In this document: piece after piece, positions 44,605 to 52,992 of the stretch
How the letters are laid out: each line of letters opens with the position of its first letter
Position numbering within the stretch: the stretch's first letter is position 1
From: Pseudomonas yangonensis
Lineage (GTDB): Bacteria; Pseudomonadota; Gammaproteobacteria; Pseudomonadales; Pseudomonadaceae
DNA length: 64,000 bases
Assembly (NCBI RefSeq): GCF_009932725.1
Contig: NZ_BLJU01000012.1
Location: forward strand, 62,001-126,000
Direction of reading: 5' to 3'
Position numbers and translations under genes: made by a program
Notes under the pieces: model-generated
What the model was told of the DNA's origin: nothing
The model's input: the letters and a program-made list of their open reading frames with translations, nothing else
Database searches by the model: none

Positions 44605-46187
44605 GCCGCACGCTCCTGGCCGAACAGGCTACGCCAACCCTGACACAGGCCCTGACGCAGCGATTCGGCGGGTAGGCGGTGACCATAGGCCAGCGCCTGC
44701 CAGTGCTGGGTGAGCAGGCGACTGTAGTCCTCCAGGTTCTGCTGACCAAGGCCTGCGACCAGGTGCAGCACTTCCCCTTCGGTGTGCGACTGCTTCAGCG
44801 GCAGGCGGTGTTCATGCAGCAGGCGGCTGAGCAGGGCGCGGTAGAGCAGGCCGAGCGCAGCGCGCGGTTGTTCGGCCCAGAGCCGCTCGGCTTCGCTGGC
44901 GACATCGTCGGGCAGGCTCTCCGGGGCCAGCTCAAGGCCAAAGAGCTGTTGCGGTGCTACCGGCCGGCGCCGCGTCGGCAGGCCAATGCGTTCGCCAAAG
45001 GTCTGCAGCCATTCGCGATAGCGCCACAGGATGAAGGCCAGCAGCGCGGCCAGCGCCGCCCACAGCAGCACTTCGAAGATTTGCGCAACGACATCCAGGC
45101 TCTTCCACCATTCGCCCAGCTTGAGCAGGTTCTTGAGCATGTCGAGGAAGGCTTCGATATCTTCCGGTTTCGGGTCTTCTGCGGGCTTCTCTTCGCCCAG
45201 ACGCCAGCGCGTGACGGTTTCGCGGTGCTGGAAGGGCGGTTCGTCGAGCAGCGCTTCGATGCTGGCGCGCGCGGCCTGGCTGGTCAGCGGCTGCTTGAGC
45301 ATACGCGGGGCGTCGGGGCCTTGCGCGTCGGTCTGCTCAACCTCTTCGCTGACGATCGGCGGCGTGTCGGCCCAGACATCGCCTGGCAGCTGCGCGAGCA
45401 GCACGGCGCAACCGAGCAGCAGGGCGTAGGCGCTGCCGGTCAGGCGCTGGCGCAGACGGCGGAAGGTCAGCTCGATATCCCAGGCTTCCAGGGCAGTACG
45501 GCGGTTGAGGTAGAGGGTGAAACCGCAGGCGACGTAGACCGGTTCCCAGAGGATCAGCAGCAGCACGTAAAGCAGGTTGGACAGGTGCTCCAGCCACAGC
45601 CACTGACCGCTGCTGGCGGCGATCAGGCTTTCCCAGGTCCAGTCCAGCTCCACCTGCTGCGGCAGCATCAGGTAGAACAGGGCGATCAGGCCCATCCACA
45701 GGGCCATTTCCAGGTGCACGCCCACCAGTGTCAGCCAGGTAGCCGCGGCGCTGTCACGCTGGCCGAGCACCACCAGGCGCTGGCTACGCGCCTGGCCGGA
45801 CAGGCCTTCGAGCTGCAGCACGGGCAGATCGAAGCTGCGTGTCGGGCTCAGGCGGCGCCAGGTCAGGCTGGCCAGCAACTGTGGCCACAGCAGTTTCGGC
45901 AGTGCGCGCAGCGATTGTTTCAGCGAGGGCGTATTGCCGAACAGCGCCTGCGAAAGAATGTACAGCGGCAGCCGTTCATAGGCGGGTTTGAGCCACCAGA
46001 ACAGGAAGATGGCCCAGCCCGGATACTGCCAGAGCAGGGCGCAGAGCAGGGCGAACAGCGGCAGGGTGACCAGCGCCCAGCTGGCCATCAGCAGGCCGGC
46101 GTGACGACGGGCGAGCAGCACGCCGAGGTCGATGGCTTCCCAGGCGCTACGCGGGCGAATGGCCACGCTGGCTTCAGTCAGGCGCAT
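44601..46187 (-). CDS. DUF4129 domain polytopic membrane protein
   Basis: A 528-residue protein with about 5-6 membrane helices in the first 270 residues (ASWALVTLPLFALLCALLW, LTLVGVHLEMALWMGLIALFY, LLYVLLLILWEPVYVACGF...), a soluble stretch, another TM near 375-397 (FEVLLWAALAALLAFILW), and a C-terminal DUF4129 domain (EQPRAALGLLYRALLSRLLHEHRLPLKQSHTEGE...). DUF4129 is often found beside transglutaminase-like or MoxR/DUF58 genes. Function unknown. Its start overlaps the SpoIIM-like stop by 14 nt. Confidence 0.82.
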   Translation of the reverse strand: MRLTEASVAIRPRSAWEAIDLGVLLARRHAGLLMASWALVTLPLFALLCALLWQYPGWAIFLFWWLKPAYERLPLYILSQALFGNTPSLKQSLRALPKLLWPQLLASLTWRRLSPTRSFDLPVLQLEGLSGQARSQRLVVLGQRDSAAATWLTLVGVHLEMALWMGLIALFYLMLPQQVELDWTWESLIAASSGQWLWLEHLSNLLYVLLLILWEPVYVACGFTLYLNRRTALEAWDIELTFRRLRQRLTGSAYALLLGCAVLLAQLPGDVWADTPPIVSEEVEQTDAQGPDAPRMLKQPLTSQAARASIEALLDEPPFQHRETVTRWRLGEEKPAEDPKPEDIEAFLDMLKNLLKLGEWWKSLDVVAQIFEVLLWAALAALLAFILWRYREWLQTFGERIGLPTRRRPVAPQQLFGLELAPESLPDDVASEAERLWAEQPRAALGLLYRALLSRLLHEHRLPLKQSHTEGEVLHLVAGLGQQNLEDYSRLLTQHWQALAYGHRLPAESLRQGLCQGWRSLFGQERAA

Positions 46188-47154
46188 GCTGCCTCCGCCC
46201 GGCCAACAGCAGATAGCTCAGTACCAGCACCCAGAGCCCGGCACCGACGATGTACTTGATGTTCGGGCTGGCGAAGGTGGTGGATGACCAGAACGCTTCG
46301 ATGAAGGCGGCCAGCAGCAGGAACAGGATCACCCCGCAGACCAGTTGGATCGCTTTGCCGGCTGCCAGGCGCAGGGCCTCGCCACGGGGCAGGCGGCCGG
46401 GGGCGAGCAGCGCCCAGCCGAGCTTGAAGCCTGCCGCGCCGGCCAGGGCGATGGCGGTCAGCTCGAAGGCGCCATGGCCGATGACGAATGACCAGAACGG
46501 TTCGCCGTAGCCGATACGCGTCAGGTGGCCCGCCACAGCGCCGATCATCAGGCCGTTGAACAACAGGAAGAACAGGCTGCCAAGGCCCAGCAGCAGGCCG
46601 CTGGCGAAGGTCTGAAAGGCGATGCCGATGTTGTTCATGATGTAGAAGCCGAACATCACCCAGTCATCACCGGAGCCTCGTTCGCTGAAGCGGCCGAGGC
46701 GGCGCGCGTCGGGATCGTACATACGCTCCATTTCGCTGACCTGATCGGGGCTGACCAGGCTGAAGATCAGTTCGGGATAGAGGTAGGTCAGCAGCCCCAT
46801 CAGGGCCAGGCTGCCGAAGAACAGCAGGCTGGCGACGCAGACGCTGCGCCATTCGCTACGTACCAGGCGCGGAAAACCGCCGAACAGAAAGCGGATCATC
46901 TGCGCGCCGAGATGGCTGCGATGACGGTAGAACTGCTGGTGGCCACGCATCGCCAGCTGCTGCAGCTGGTCGATCAGGTGGCTGCTGTAACCGCGGGCCT
47001 GGGCCAGGGCCAGATGCTGACAGAGCTGGCGGTAGCGAGCGGCGAAGCTTTGGCAGGTCTGCGCATCGGCCTTGCCGCGCTCGAGTGCATCGAGTTGGCT
47101 ATTGAAGGCATCCCAGTCCGGCTGATGGCGACTTTCGAACAGACTCTGCTTCAC
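46174..47154 (-). CDS. SpoIIM-family (stage II sporulation protein M-like) membrane protein
   Basis: A 326-residue protein with a helical N-terminal cytoplasmic part (RHQPDWDAFNSQLDALERGKADAQTCQSFAARYRQLCQ) and about six membrane helices including FQTFASGLLLGLGSLFFLLFNGLMIGAVAGHLTRIG and FVIGHGAFELTAIALAGAAG, the SpoIIM core. The organism does not sporulate, so the name reflects fold only. GTG at 47154 is chosen: it overlaps the RDD stop as GTGA (47151-47154). The much longer frame to 47532 is the antisense-phase read-through of the RDD gene and is rejected. Confidence 0.87.
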   Translation of the reverse strand: MKQSLFESRHQPDWDAFNSQLDALERGKADAQTCQSFAARYRQLCQHLALAQARGYSSHLIDQLQQLAMRGHQQFYRHRSHLGAQMIRFLFGGFPRLVRSEWRSVCVASLLFFGSLALMGLLTYLYPELIFSLVSPDQVSEMERMYDPDARRLGRFSERGSGDDWVMFGFYIMNNIGIAFQTFASGLLLGLGSLFFLLFNGLMIGAVAGHLTRIGYGEPFWSFVIGHGAFELTAIALAGAAGFKLGWALLAPGRLPRGEALRLAAGKAIQLVCGVILFLLLAAFIEAFWSSTTFASPNIKYIVGAGLWVLVLSYLLLAGRRQHAPD

Positions 47155-47876
47155 GGGGCATTCCCCAGCAGGCCACGGGCGATGCCATTGAGGCGTGGTT
47201 CGGCCTGCTCGGCAGGCACCTGCAGCGGTTCGGCCAGCAGCGCCGCCAGCTCCGCTCTGCGGGCTGCGGACAACTGGCTGCCACGTTCGGCGAAACCGAG
47301 GATGGCGCGTTGCTCGCCCAGGCTGAGCGGGAAGGGCGCGGGTAGCGGTTCGGCCTCGGCCAGCTGCGGTTTGCTCAGCGGCGCGTCGCGATACACCACC
47401 AGCGTGCCGGCGGCGATATCGCCGAGACGCTTGAACGCCGGATGGTTCAGGCAACTGATGATGCCCAGAGTATAGCCGAACGGCAGGATATCGACGAAGC
47501 GCAGCAGATTGCGCGTCAGCGAGGCAGCCCAACCGATGGGCGTGCCGTCATCGTGCACCACGCGCAGGCCGAGCATCTGCTTGCCGGGGGAGCGCCCCTG
47601 GTTGAGCACTTCGAACAGCACCATGTACCACCAGGTCACGAGAAACAGCAGGATGGTGCCCAGACCCATGCCGAACTGGCCGAGCAGGCCGAGGACGATG
47701 AACATCAGGGCGAGAATCAGGCCGCGAATGGCCAGGTCGATGGCGAACGCCAGGGCGCGAGGTACCAGCCCGGCCGGTCGCAGATGCAGATCGATGCCTT
47801 CCGGCGTTTCGACCTGATAGCGGGTATCCAGGGGCGGCTGGGTGTACGGAAGGCTGGCGCTTGAGCGTGAAGGCAT
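47151..47876 (-). CDS. RDD-family membrane protein
   Basis: A 241-residue RDD protein. The name motif is seen as LVPRALAFAIDLAIRG (RxxxxxxD), followed by hydrophobic helices and NQGRSPGKQMLGLRVV, then FKRLGDIAAGTLVV. The C-terminal ~75 residues are soluble and helical. First gene of the six-gene operon RDD-SpoIIM-DUF4129-DUF4350-MoxR-DUF58. The family role is uncertain (some RDD proteins are Na+/H+ antiporters). It lies 89 bp downstream of the DUF975-like gene. Confidence 0.88.
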   Translation of the reverse strand: MPSRSSASLPYTQPPLDTRYQVETPEGIDLHLRPAGLVPRALAFAIDLAIRGLILALMFIVLGLLGQFGMGLGTILLFLVTWWYMVLFEVLNQGRSPGKQMLGLRVVHDDGTPIGWAASLTRNLLRFVDILPFGYTLGIISCLNHPAFKRLGDIAAGTLVVYRDAPLSKPQLAEAEPLPAPFPLSLGEQRAILGFAERGSQLSAARRAELAALLAEPLQVPAEQAEPRLNGIARGLLGNAP

Positions 47877-47965
47877 CGGCGGACTGCATCAAGGAAAGCC
47901 CGATGCTAGCGAGCAGCGGGCCACGAACGCAACCGGGCCAGCGAGCTGGCCCGAGTGACGTCGGT

Positions 47966-48724
47966 TTATTGAGCGGCCGGCAGCACGCCAAAGATGGTGC
48001 GATAGAGCACGCCCATGGCCACGACCATCAGCGGGATGCTCCACACCAGACCGATGCCCAGCGGGATGGCGCTGACCATGACGATCAGGCCGAGCACGAT
48101 GAACAGGCCGAAGACCTTGAACCAGTGTTGGGTGATGGCCTTGCGCGAGGCTTCCAGCGCCTGCCAGGGCGACAGGCCGCGCTCGACCACCAGCGGCACG
48201 GCCAGCAGATAGGCGACGCCCAGGTAGATGCCGGGGATCAGCAGCAGGATCATGCCGAGGTAGATCAGCAGCATCATCACCACGGCGGTGATGATCAGCG
48301 GCACGGTGCGGCCGAAGTGGCTGAAGATCTCGTTGAAGCTCAGCGGCTGATCGGCGGCACGGCGAATGCCGACCATGTTGATGCCGGCCATGAAGGGGTA
48401 GGCCAGCGCCGAGGCCAGCAGCGAAATCAGGATTTCACCGATGAACATCAGGGCGATGCTGTCGCTCATCGCGCCGAAGATGCCCACCACGCCGCCGAGG
48501 ATGAAGGTGGCGGCCAGCAGAACCACGTAGAACACCAGGAAACCGCCGATGATGATGCCTTTGGTGCCCTTGACCTTGCTCCAGGACTCGCTCAGCAGTT
48601 CACCGATGCTGAAGTCATAACCGCGTGCCAGAGCTTCTTCGACGCTCGGTGCACTACCTTGAGGCGAATGCTGAAGATTGCTGGTAGGGGCGGCGTAGGG
48701 ATTGGGGGTGATCGCGTCACTCAT
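47966..48724 (-). CDS. Polytopic membrane protein (BPSS1780/DUF975-like)
   Basis: A 252-residue protein with a 30-residue polar N-terminus (NPYAAPTSNLQHSPQGSAP, the NPYxAP tag common in these families) and about six membrane helices: GIIIGGFLVFYVVLLAATFILGG, ALMFIGEILISLLASALAYPF, TAVVMMLLIYLGMILLLIPGIYLGVAY, FGLFIVLGLIVMVSAIPLG. The segment ERGLSPWQALEASRKAITQHWFKVFGL is typical of BPSS1780/DUF2189-like proteins. Function unknown. AAGGAT precedes the ATG. Same strand as the RDD operon with an 89-bp gap, so it may be its first gene. Confidence 0.78.
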   Translation of the reverse strand: MSDAITPNPYAAPTSNLQHSPQGSAPSVEEALARGYDFSIGELLSESWSKVKGTKGIIIGGFLVFYVVLLAATFILGGVVGIFGAMSDSIALMFIGEILISLLASALAYPFMAGINMVGIRRAADQPLSFNEIFSHFGRTVPLIITAVVMMLLIYLGMILLLIPGIYLGVAYLLAVPLVVERGLSPWQALEASRKAITQHWFKVFGLFIVLGLIVMVSAIPLGIGLVWSIPLMVVAMGVLYRTIFGVLPAAQ

Positions 48725-48906
48725 GGCTGCATCCTTGTAGAGAGTGGAGAGGGGGCACCAATGCTAATGGTTACAGCATTTTTCTGACAGTGCAGCGCGT
48801 CCGGTCATGCGGAGCCTGTGCGCTGGTTCATGCTTTTGCCCGCGACGGCGAGTCGGAAAGCGGATGATAGACTGCCGGCAATTTTGCCTTGGGTACGGAG
48901 CGGCCA

Positions 48907-50352
48907 ATGACTTCCAGCATCTTCTGGTACGACTACGAGACCACCGGGATCAACCCGCGTTGTGATCGTCCGTTGCAGGTGGCGGGCATCCGTACCGACG
49001 AGGCGCTGAACGAGATCGGCGAGCCGCTGAACATCTATTGCCGGCCCAGCGAGGATATCCTGCCGCACCCGGCTGCCTGCCTGGTAACCGGTATCGATCC
49101 GCAGCGTTTGCAGCAGCTGGGGTTGGACGAGGGCGAGTTCATGACCCGCGTGCATGCCGAGCTGTCGGCACCCGGTACCTGCGGCGCCGGCTATAACAGC
49201 CTCCGTTTCGATGACGAAGTGACGCGCTACAGCCTCTATCGCAACTTCTTCGACCCTTACGCTCGCGAATGGCAAGGCGGCAACAGCCGCTGGGATCTGA
49301 TCGATCTGGTGCGTACCGCCTACGCGCTGCGCCCCGAGGGTATCGAGTGGCCCGAGGAGGACGGGCGCGTATCGCTCAAGCTGGAGCGGCTGACCCAGGC
49401 CAACGGCATCGCTCACGGCCAGGCCCACGACGCATTGTCCGATGTGCGCGCGACCATCGGCCTGGCGCGCCTGCTGCGTGATCGGCAGCCACGGCTCTAC
49501 GATTTCCTCTATCAGCTGCGCAGCAAGCAGCGGGTCATGGATCAGATTCGTCTGTTGCAGCCTGTGCTGCACGTTTCCGGACGCTTTTCCGCGGCGCGCC
49601 ACTACCTGGCGCCCGTGCTGCCGTTGGCATGGCATCCGCGCAATCGCAACGCACTGATCGTCTGCGACCTGCAGGCCGATCCCTCGCCCTTGCTGGACCT
49701 GGATGCCGAGGTACTTCGCAGCCGTCTCTACACGCGCCGTGAAGACCTCGCCGAGGGCGAGGCGCCGGTGCCGCTGAAATTGCTGCATATCAACCGCTGT
49801 CCGGTCGTGGCCCCTTTGTCCGTGCTGCGTGAGACGGATCGGCAGCGTCTGCAACTGGAATGGTCGATTTGCGAGCGCAATGCCGAGGTTCTGAAGGGCG
49901 CTCAGTCGCTATGGCAGGACAAGCTGACCGCCATTTACCGCGAAGAATCCTTCGCCGGCAGCAGTGACCCGGAGCAACAGCTCTACGATGGCTTTATTGG
50001 CGATCGTGACCGGCGTTTGTGCGAGCAGGTGCGAAGCGCTCTGCCTCAGGCATTGGCCAGCGACAAATGGCCATTCGATGATGAGCGGTTACCGGAGTTG
50101 TTGTTTCGTTATCGCGCGCGCAACTTTCCTGACAGTTTGTCATCTGTCGAACGTCAGCGCTGGATGGAATTCTGCCGGCAGCGCCTGAGCGATCCGGAGT
50201 TCGGCGCTCCCAATACGCTGGCGCAATTTCGTGCTGCGCTCCAGCAGCTATGTGCGGATTGCAATGCGCAGCAGTTGCTACTTCTGCAGCAGTGGCAAAC
50301 CTATGCCGATGAGCTGCAAACGCGTTTGGCTGTGACTTCAACCGGTAGCTGA
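48907..50352 (+). CDS. sbcB: Exodeoxyribonuclease I
   Basis: A 481-residue DEDDh exonuclease starting MTSSIFWYDYETTGINP (D9, E11). Further landmarks are GYNSLRFDDEVTRYSLYRNFFDPY and GIAHGQAHDALSDVRATIGLARLL with the catalytic His/Asp, then the SH3-like and C-terminal helical domains. It degrades single-stranded DNA 3'-5' in recombination and mismatch repair and binds SSB. GGAG lies 7 nt before the ATG at 48907. It ends in a terminator shared with mvaT. Confidence 0.96.
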   Translation: MTSSIFWYDYETTGINPRCDRPLQVAGIRTDEALNEIGEPLNIYCRPSEDILPHPAACLVTGIDPQRLQQLGLDEGEFMTRVHAELSAPGTCGAGYNSLRFDDEVTRYSLYRNFFDPYAREWQGGNSRWDLIDLVRTAYALRPEGIEWPEEDGRVSLKLERLTQANGIAHGQAHDALSDVRATIGLARLLRDRQPRLYDFLYQLRSKQRVMDQIRLLQPVLHVSGRFSAARHYLAPVLPLAWHPRNRNALIVCDLQADPSPLLDLDAEVLRSRLYTRREDLAEGEAPVPLKLLHINRCPVVAPLSVLRETDRQRLQLEWSICERNAEVLKGAQSLWQDKLTAIYREESFAGSSDPEQQLYDGFIGDRDRRLCEQVRSALPQALASDKWPFDDERLPELLFRYRARNFPDSLSSVERQRWMEFCRQRLSDPEFGAPNTLAQFRAALQQLCADCNAQQLLLLQQWQTYADELQTRLAVTSTGS

Positions 50353-50546
50353 TGCCTTGCCAGGGTGGGGAACGTCATCACGTTCGTCAGTTATCGGTAA
50401 GAAAAGTGTAGGCATCGGGAACTTTTTGCTGGCCCACCTTATTGCCGCGCTCAGTACATGAGCGGCGTCGCCCATCGAGTAGCAATACTCAGCTCAGGGA
50501 ATTGCGCCGAAGCTGTTTTCTGCTCAAGGCAAAAAACTATGGGCAA

Positions 50547-50576
50547 TAAAAAACGCCAGCATGGCTGGCGTTTTGC
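50547..50576. terminator. Bidirectional terminator between sbcB and mvaT
   Basis: CGCCAGC (50554-50560), loop ATG, GCTGGCG (50564-50570), with AATAAAAAA before and TTTTGCG after. Confidence 0.9.
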
Positions 50577-50591
50577 GATTTCGCTATGGCG

Positions 50592-50966
50592 TTAGCCCAG
50601 CAGTGTGGCCCAACCTTCGACTACGTCGGAGCCCCACTTGGCTTTCCACTCTTTCAGGGTCTTGTGGTTGCCGCCTTTGGTTTCGATCACTTCGCCGCTG
50701 TGCGGGTTCTTGTACTGCTTGACCTTGCGCGCACGTTTGGTAGCGGCAGGCTTGGCAGCGCGAGCGCCCTTGCCGGTTTTGGCTTCAGGGTCGAGCAGAG
50801 CAATGATGTCGCGCAGCGACTTCTGATATTCGCCCATCAGGGTGCGCAGCTTGCCTTCGAATTCCAGCTCTTTCTTCAGCTTGTCGTCTTGCGACAGGTT
50901 CTTCAGGCGCTCTTGCAGTTCTTTGATGGCTTCTTCTGTAGCGCGGTATTCATTGATCAGCGACAT
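50592..50966 (-). CDS. mvaT: H-NS-family transcriptional regulator MvaT
   Basis: A 124-residue xenogeneic silencer of the MvaT/MvaU group. N-terminal coiled coil MSLINEYRATEEAIKELQERLKNL (dimer/oligomer), a basic linker (KPAATKRARKVKQYKNPHSGEVI) and the C-terminal AT-hook-like DNA-binding domain ETKGGNHKTLKEWKAKWG. It binds AT-rich minor grooves and silences acquired genes. The ATG at 50966 gives the known MvaT N-terminus; an ATG two codons upstream is possible. Order sbcB-mvaT-purU matches P. aeruginosa as I recall it. Confidence 0.96.
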   Translation of the reverse strand: MSLINEYRATEEAIKELQERLKNLSQDDKLKKELEFEGKLRTLMGEYQKSLRDIIALLDPEAKTGKGARAAKPAATKRARKVKQYKNPHSGEVIETKGGNHKTLKEWKAKWGSDVVEGWATLLG

Positions 50967-51260
50967 GGGCATTACCTTGGCGTGAATAAGTCTGTGGTAG
51001 TCAACAGTGGCCTAATAATAGTCAGGCACTAATAACAAGTAAACAGCGGCCCATAAAATTGCTGCAGTGCTATGCAACCCTTTGTGTCCATCGGCAGTGA
51101 ATTAAATCGGTTGTTGCAAACGCCCGGGAAGTTTTCACTGCTCTACAATAGTGCGTTATCTATGCGGCTCAACGCGCGCCCGAACGGCTTCGCCTACTGC
51201 AGTTTTACGCGTATGCCGCTAGAATGGTCGGCTTTATGCGTTGCCATTGGGACCTTAGTT
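50967..51260. other. mvaT-purU divergent intergenic region
   Basis: A 294-bp, relatively AT-rich region containing the divergent mvaT and purU promoters. TACAATAGTGCGTTATCTAT at 51143-51162 may hold a purU promoter. No gene or repeat recognised; the frame reading upstream from purU to 51072 is not supported. Confidence 0.4.
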
Positions 51261-52112
51261 ATGCGCACGTTCAGATTGGTGATTTCCTGCCCCGACCGCG
51301 TCGGCATCGTTGCCAAAGTCAGTAATTTTCTCGCCACCTATAACGGTTGGATTACCGAAGCCAGTCATCACTCCGATACGCAGACCGGCTGGTTCTTCAT
51401 GCGTCACGAAATTCGTGCGGACTCCCTGCCGTTCGATCTCGATGGTTTCAAGCAGGCGTTCTCTCCCATCGCGCGCGAATTCTCGATGGAGTGGCGCATT
51501 ACCGATTCGGCGCAGAAGAAACGCGTGGTGCTGATGGCCAGTCGTGAATCGCACTGTCTCGCCGATCTGCTGCACCGCTGGCACAGCAATGAACTGGATT
51601 GCGAGATCCCCTGCGTGATCGCCAACCATGACGATCTGCGCAGCATGGTCGAATGGCATGGCATTCCCTACTTCCATGTGCCCGTCGACCCTGCGGACAA
51701 GGCTCCGGCCTTCGCCGAGGTGGAGCGTCTGGTCAAGGAGCATCGGGCCGATGTCATCGTTCTGGCGCGCTACATGCAGATCCTGCCGCCGGCGCTGTGC
51801 GCCGAGTTTGCCCAGCGTGTGATCAACATTCATCACAGCTTCCTGCCGTCCTTCGTCGGCGCCAAGCCCTACCACCAGGCCTCGCTGCGGGGCGTGAAAC
51901 TGATCGGTGCAACATCTCATTACGTAACCGAAGAACTGGATGCTGGTCCGATCATCGAACAGGATGTAGTCCGCGTTACGCATCGCGACGATATCGAGGA
52001 AATGGTGCGCCTGGGCAAGGACGTGGAGAAGATGGTTCTGGCGCGTGGGCTACGCTATCACTTGGAAGACCGAGTGCTGGTACACGACAACAAGACGGTG
52101 GTGTTCGACTGA
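51261..52112 (+). CDS. purU: Formyltetrahydrofolate deformylase
   Basis: A 283-residue PurU. N-terminal ACT domain (RLVISCPDRVGIVAKVSNFLATYNGWI, residues 4-30) and a formyltransferase-like catalytic domain with VLMASRESHCLADLL, INIHHSFLPSFVGAKPYHQA and GATSHYVTEELDAGPIIEQD carrying the N/H/D catalytic set. It hydrolyses 10-formyl-THF to THF plus formate, balancing one-carbon units. The start at 51261 (MRTFRLV) fits the ACT domain boundary and family length. Confidence 0.95.
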   Translation: MRTFRLVISCPDRVGIVAKVSNFLATYNGWITEASHHSDTQTGWFFMRHEIRADSLPFDLDGFKQAFSPIAREFSMEWRITDSAQKKRVVLMASRESHCLADLLHRWHSNELDCEIPCVIANHDDLRSMVEWHGIPYFHVPVDPADKAPAFAEVERLVKEHRADVIVLARYMQILPPALCAEFAQRVINIHHSFLPSFVGAKPYHQASLRGVKLIGATSHYVTEELDAGPIIEQDVVRVTHRDDIEEMVRLGKDVEKMVLARGLRYHLEDRVLVHDNKTVVFD

Positions 52113-52157
52113 TCTTGCTGCGTGGGCCGGCCCGATGTACGTCAGAGGAGAATGCCC

Positions 52158-52583
52158 ATGCTCAAGTCCATCAAGGTGCGCGATTACATGACTCGCCATC
52201 TGGTGACGTTCCGATCGGATACCGATCTGTTCACTGCCATCAATCGGCTGCTGGAACACCGGATTTCCGGTGCTCCGGTGGTCGACTCCCAAGGCCACCT
52301 GATCGGCCTGCTGTCGGAGGGCGACTGCTTGCGTGGCATTCTCTCCGGCGCCTACTACGAGGCGGTCGGCGGCACCGTCAGTACCTATATGACCACCGCG
52401 GTGGAGACGGTCAGCCCGGAAGCGGACATCATCGAGCTGTCGGAACGTTTTCTGCGGGGCCGTCGCCGGCGCATGCCAGTGATCGAGAATGGTCGTCTGG
52501 TCGGGCAGATCAGCCGCCATGACGTGCTGCGCGCGGTCAAGGAATTCGCCCAGCACGAGCAGGGCGAGCTAAGTATCGGCTGA
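52158..52583 (+). CDS. CBS-domain protein
   Basis: A 141-residue protein of two CBS motifs: VRDYMTRHLVTFRSDTDLFTAINRLLEHRISGAPVVDSQGHLIGLLSEGDCL (about 6-57) and VSTYMTTAVETVSPEADIIELSERFLRGRRRRMPVIENGRLVGQISRHDVLRAV (about 73-126). CBS pairs bind adenosyl nucleotides and regulate partner enzymes or channels; the partner is unknown. AGAGGAG lies 7 nt before the ATG at 52158, deciding it over the ATG at 52152. A 57-residue gene follows after 11 bp. Confidence 0.92.
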   Translation: MLKSIKVRDYMTRHLVTFRSDTDLFTAINRLLEHRISGAPVVDSQGHLIGLLSEGDCLRGILSGAYYEAVGGTVSTYMTTAVETVSPEADIIELSERFLRGRRRRMPVIENGRLVGQISRHDVLRAVKEFAQHEQGELSIG

Positions 52584-52594
52584 GGACCCCATCG

Positions 52595-52768
52595 ATGAGC
52601 GATCCACTGGACAAGGCGACCTCAAAGGCACCACCGACGTTGGGCGAAGGTTGCGTGCGACGTTTCGACCCGGACGCTCTGAGCGACGAGGACGGTACCG
52701 AGTTCGCCGAGGCGGCTGAGTTGTGGCGACAGTTGCAGGAACGGCAGGAGACCAAGACCGAGGAGTGA
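52595..52768 (+). CDS. Small conserved acidic hypothetical protein, 57 aa
   Basis: A 57-residue frame, MSDPLDKATSKAPPTLGEGC... ending LQERQETKTEE, rich in Asp, Glu and Ala. GAGGA at 52582-52586 provides a ribosome-binding site 8 nt from the ATG and also covers the preceding CBS stop, so the two are an operon. The pattern CVRRFDPDALSDEDG...EAAELWRQLQE looks like a folded helix, not noise. No family is recognised. A hairpin terminator follows immediately. Confidence 0.7.
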   Translation: MSDPLDKATSKAPPTLGEGCVRRFDPDALSDEDGTEFAEAAELWRQLQERQETKTEE

Positions 52769-52772
52769 CGAA

Positions 52773-52800
52773 CGAAAAGGGCGCTGTGGCGCCCTTCGTC
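52773..52800 (+). terminator. Probable terminator after the CBS operon
   Basis: AAGGGCGC (52778-52785), loop TGTG, GCGCCCTT (52790-52797) then CGTC. The stem is strong but the T-run is short. Confidence 0.55.
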
Positions 52801-52992
52801 ATGTATAGAGGGGACTGCTCTACGCCGCATGAAGCGCTCGCGCTAGCGCGATCATTGAGGCGGCAGATTTCTGCACCGGTGATCTTGCGTCCGCGTGCCT
52901 CTGCATCCAGTCTTGTGTTCCACGGCTGCGCTTGAGGTCCTTTCGCGGCCGGTCACGGCAAACCTGCAGTCAAGCTTTCAGGGGATGGCAAG

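Noticed and set aside
44679..46259. A 526-codon plus-strand frame
   Set aside because: Antisense to the DUF4129 gene, which fits the operon by its overlaps; the shadow has no domain.
47155..47532. N-terminal extension of the SpoIIM-like protein
   Set aside because: The extension is an out-of-phase read of the RDD gene; GTG at 47154 gives a 4-nt overlap and the right domain start.
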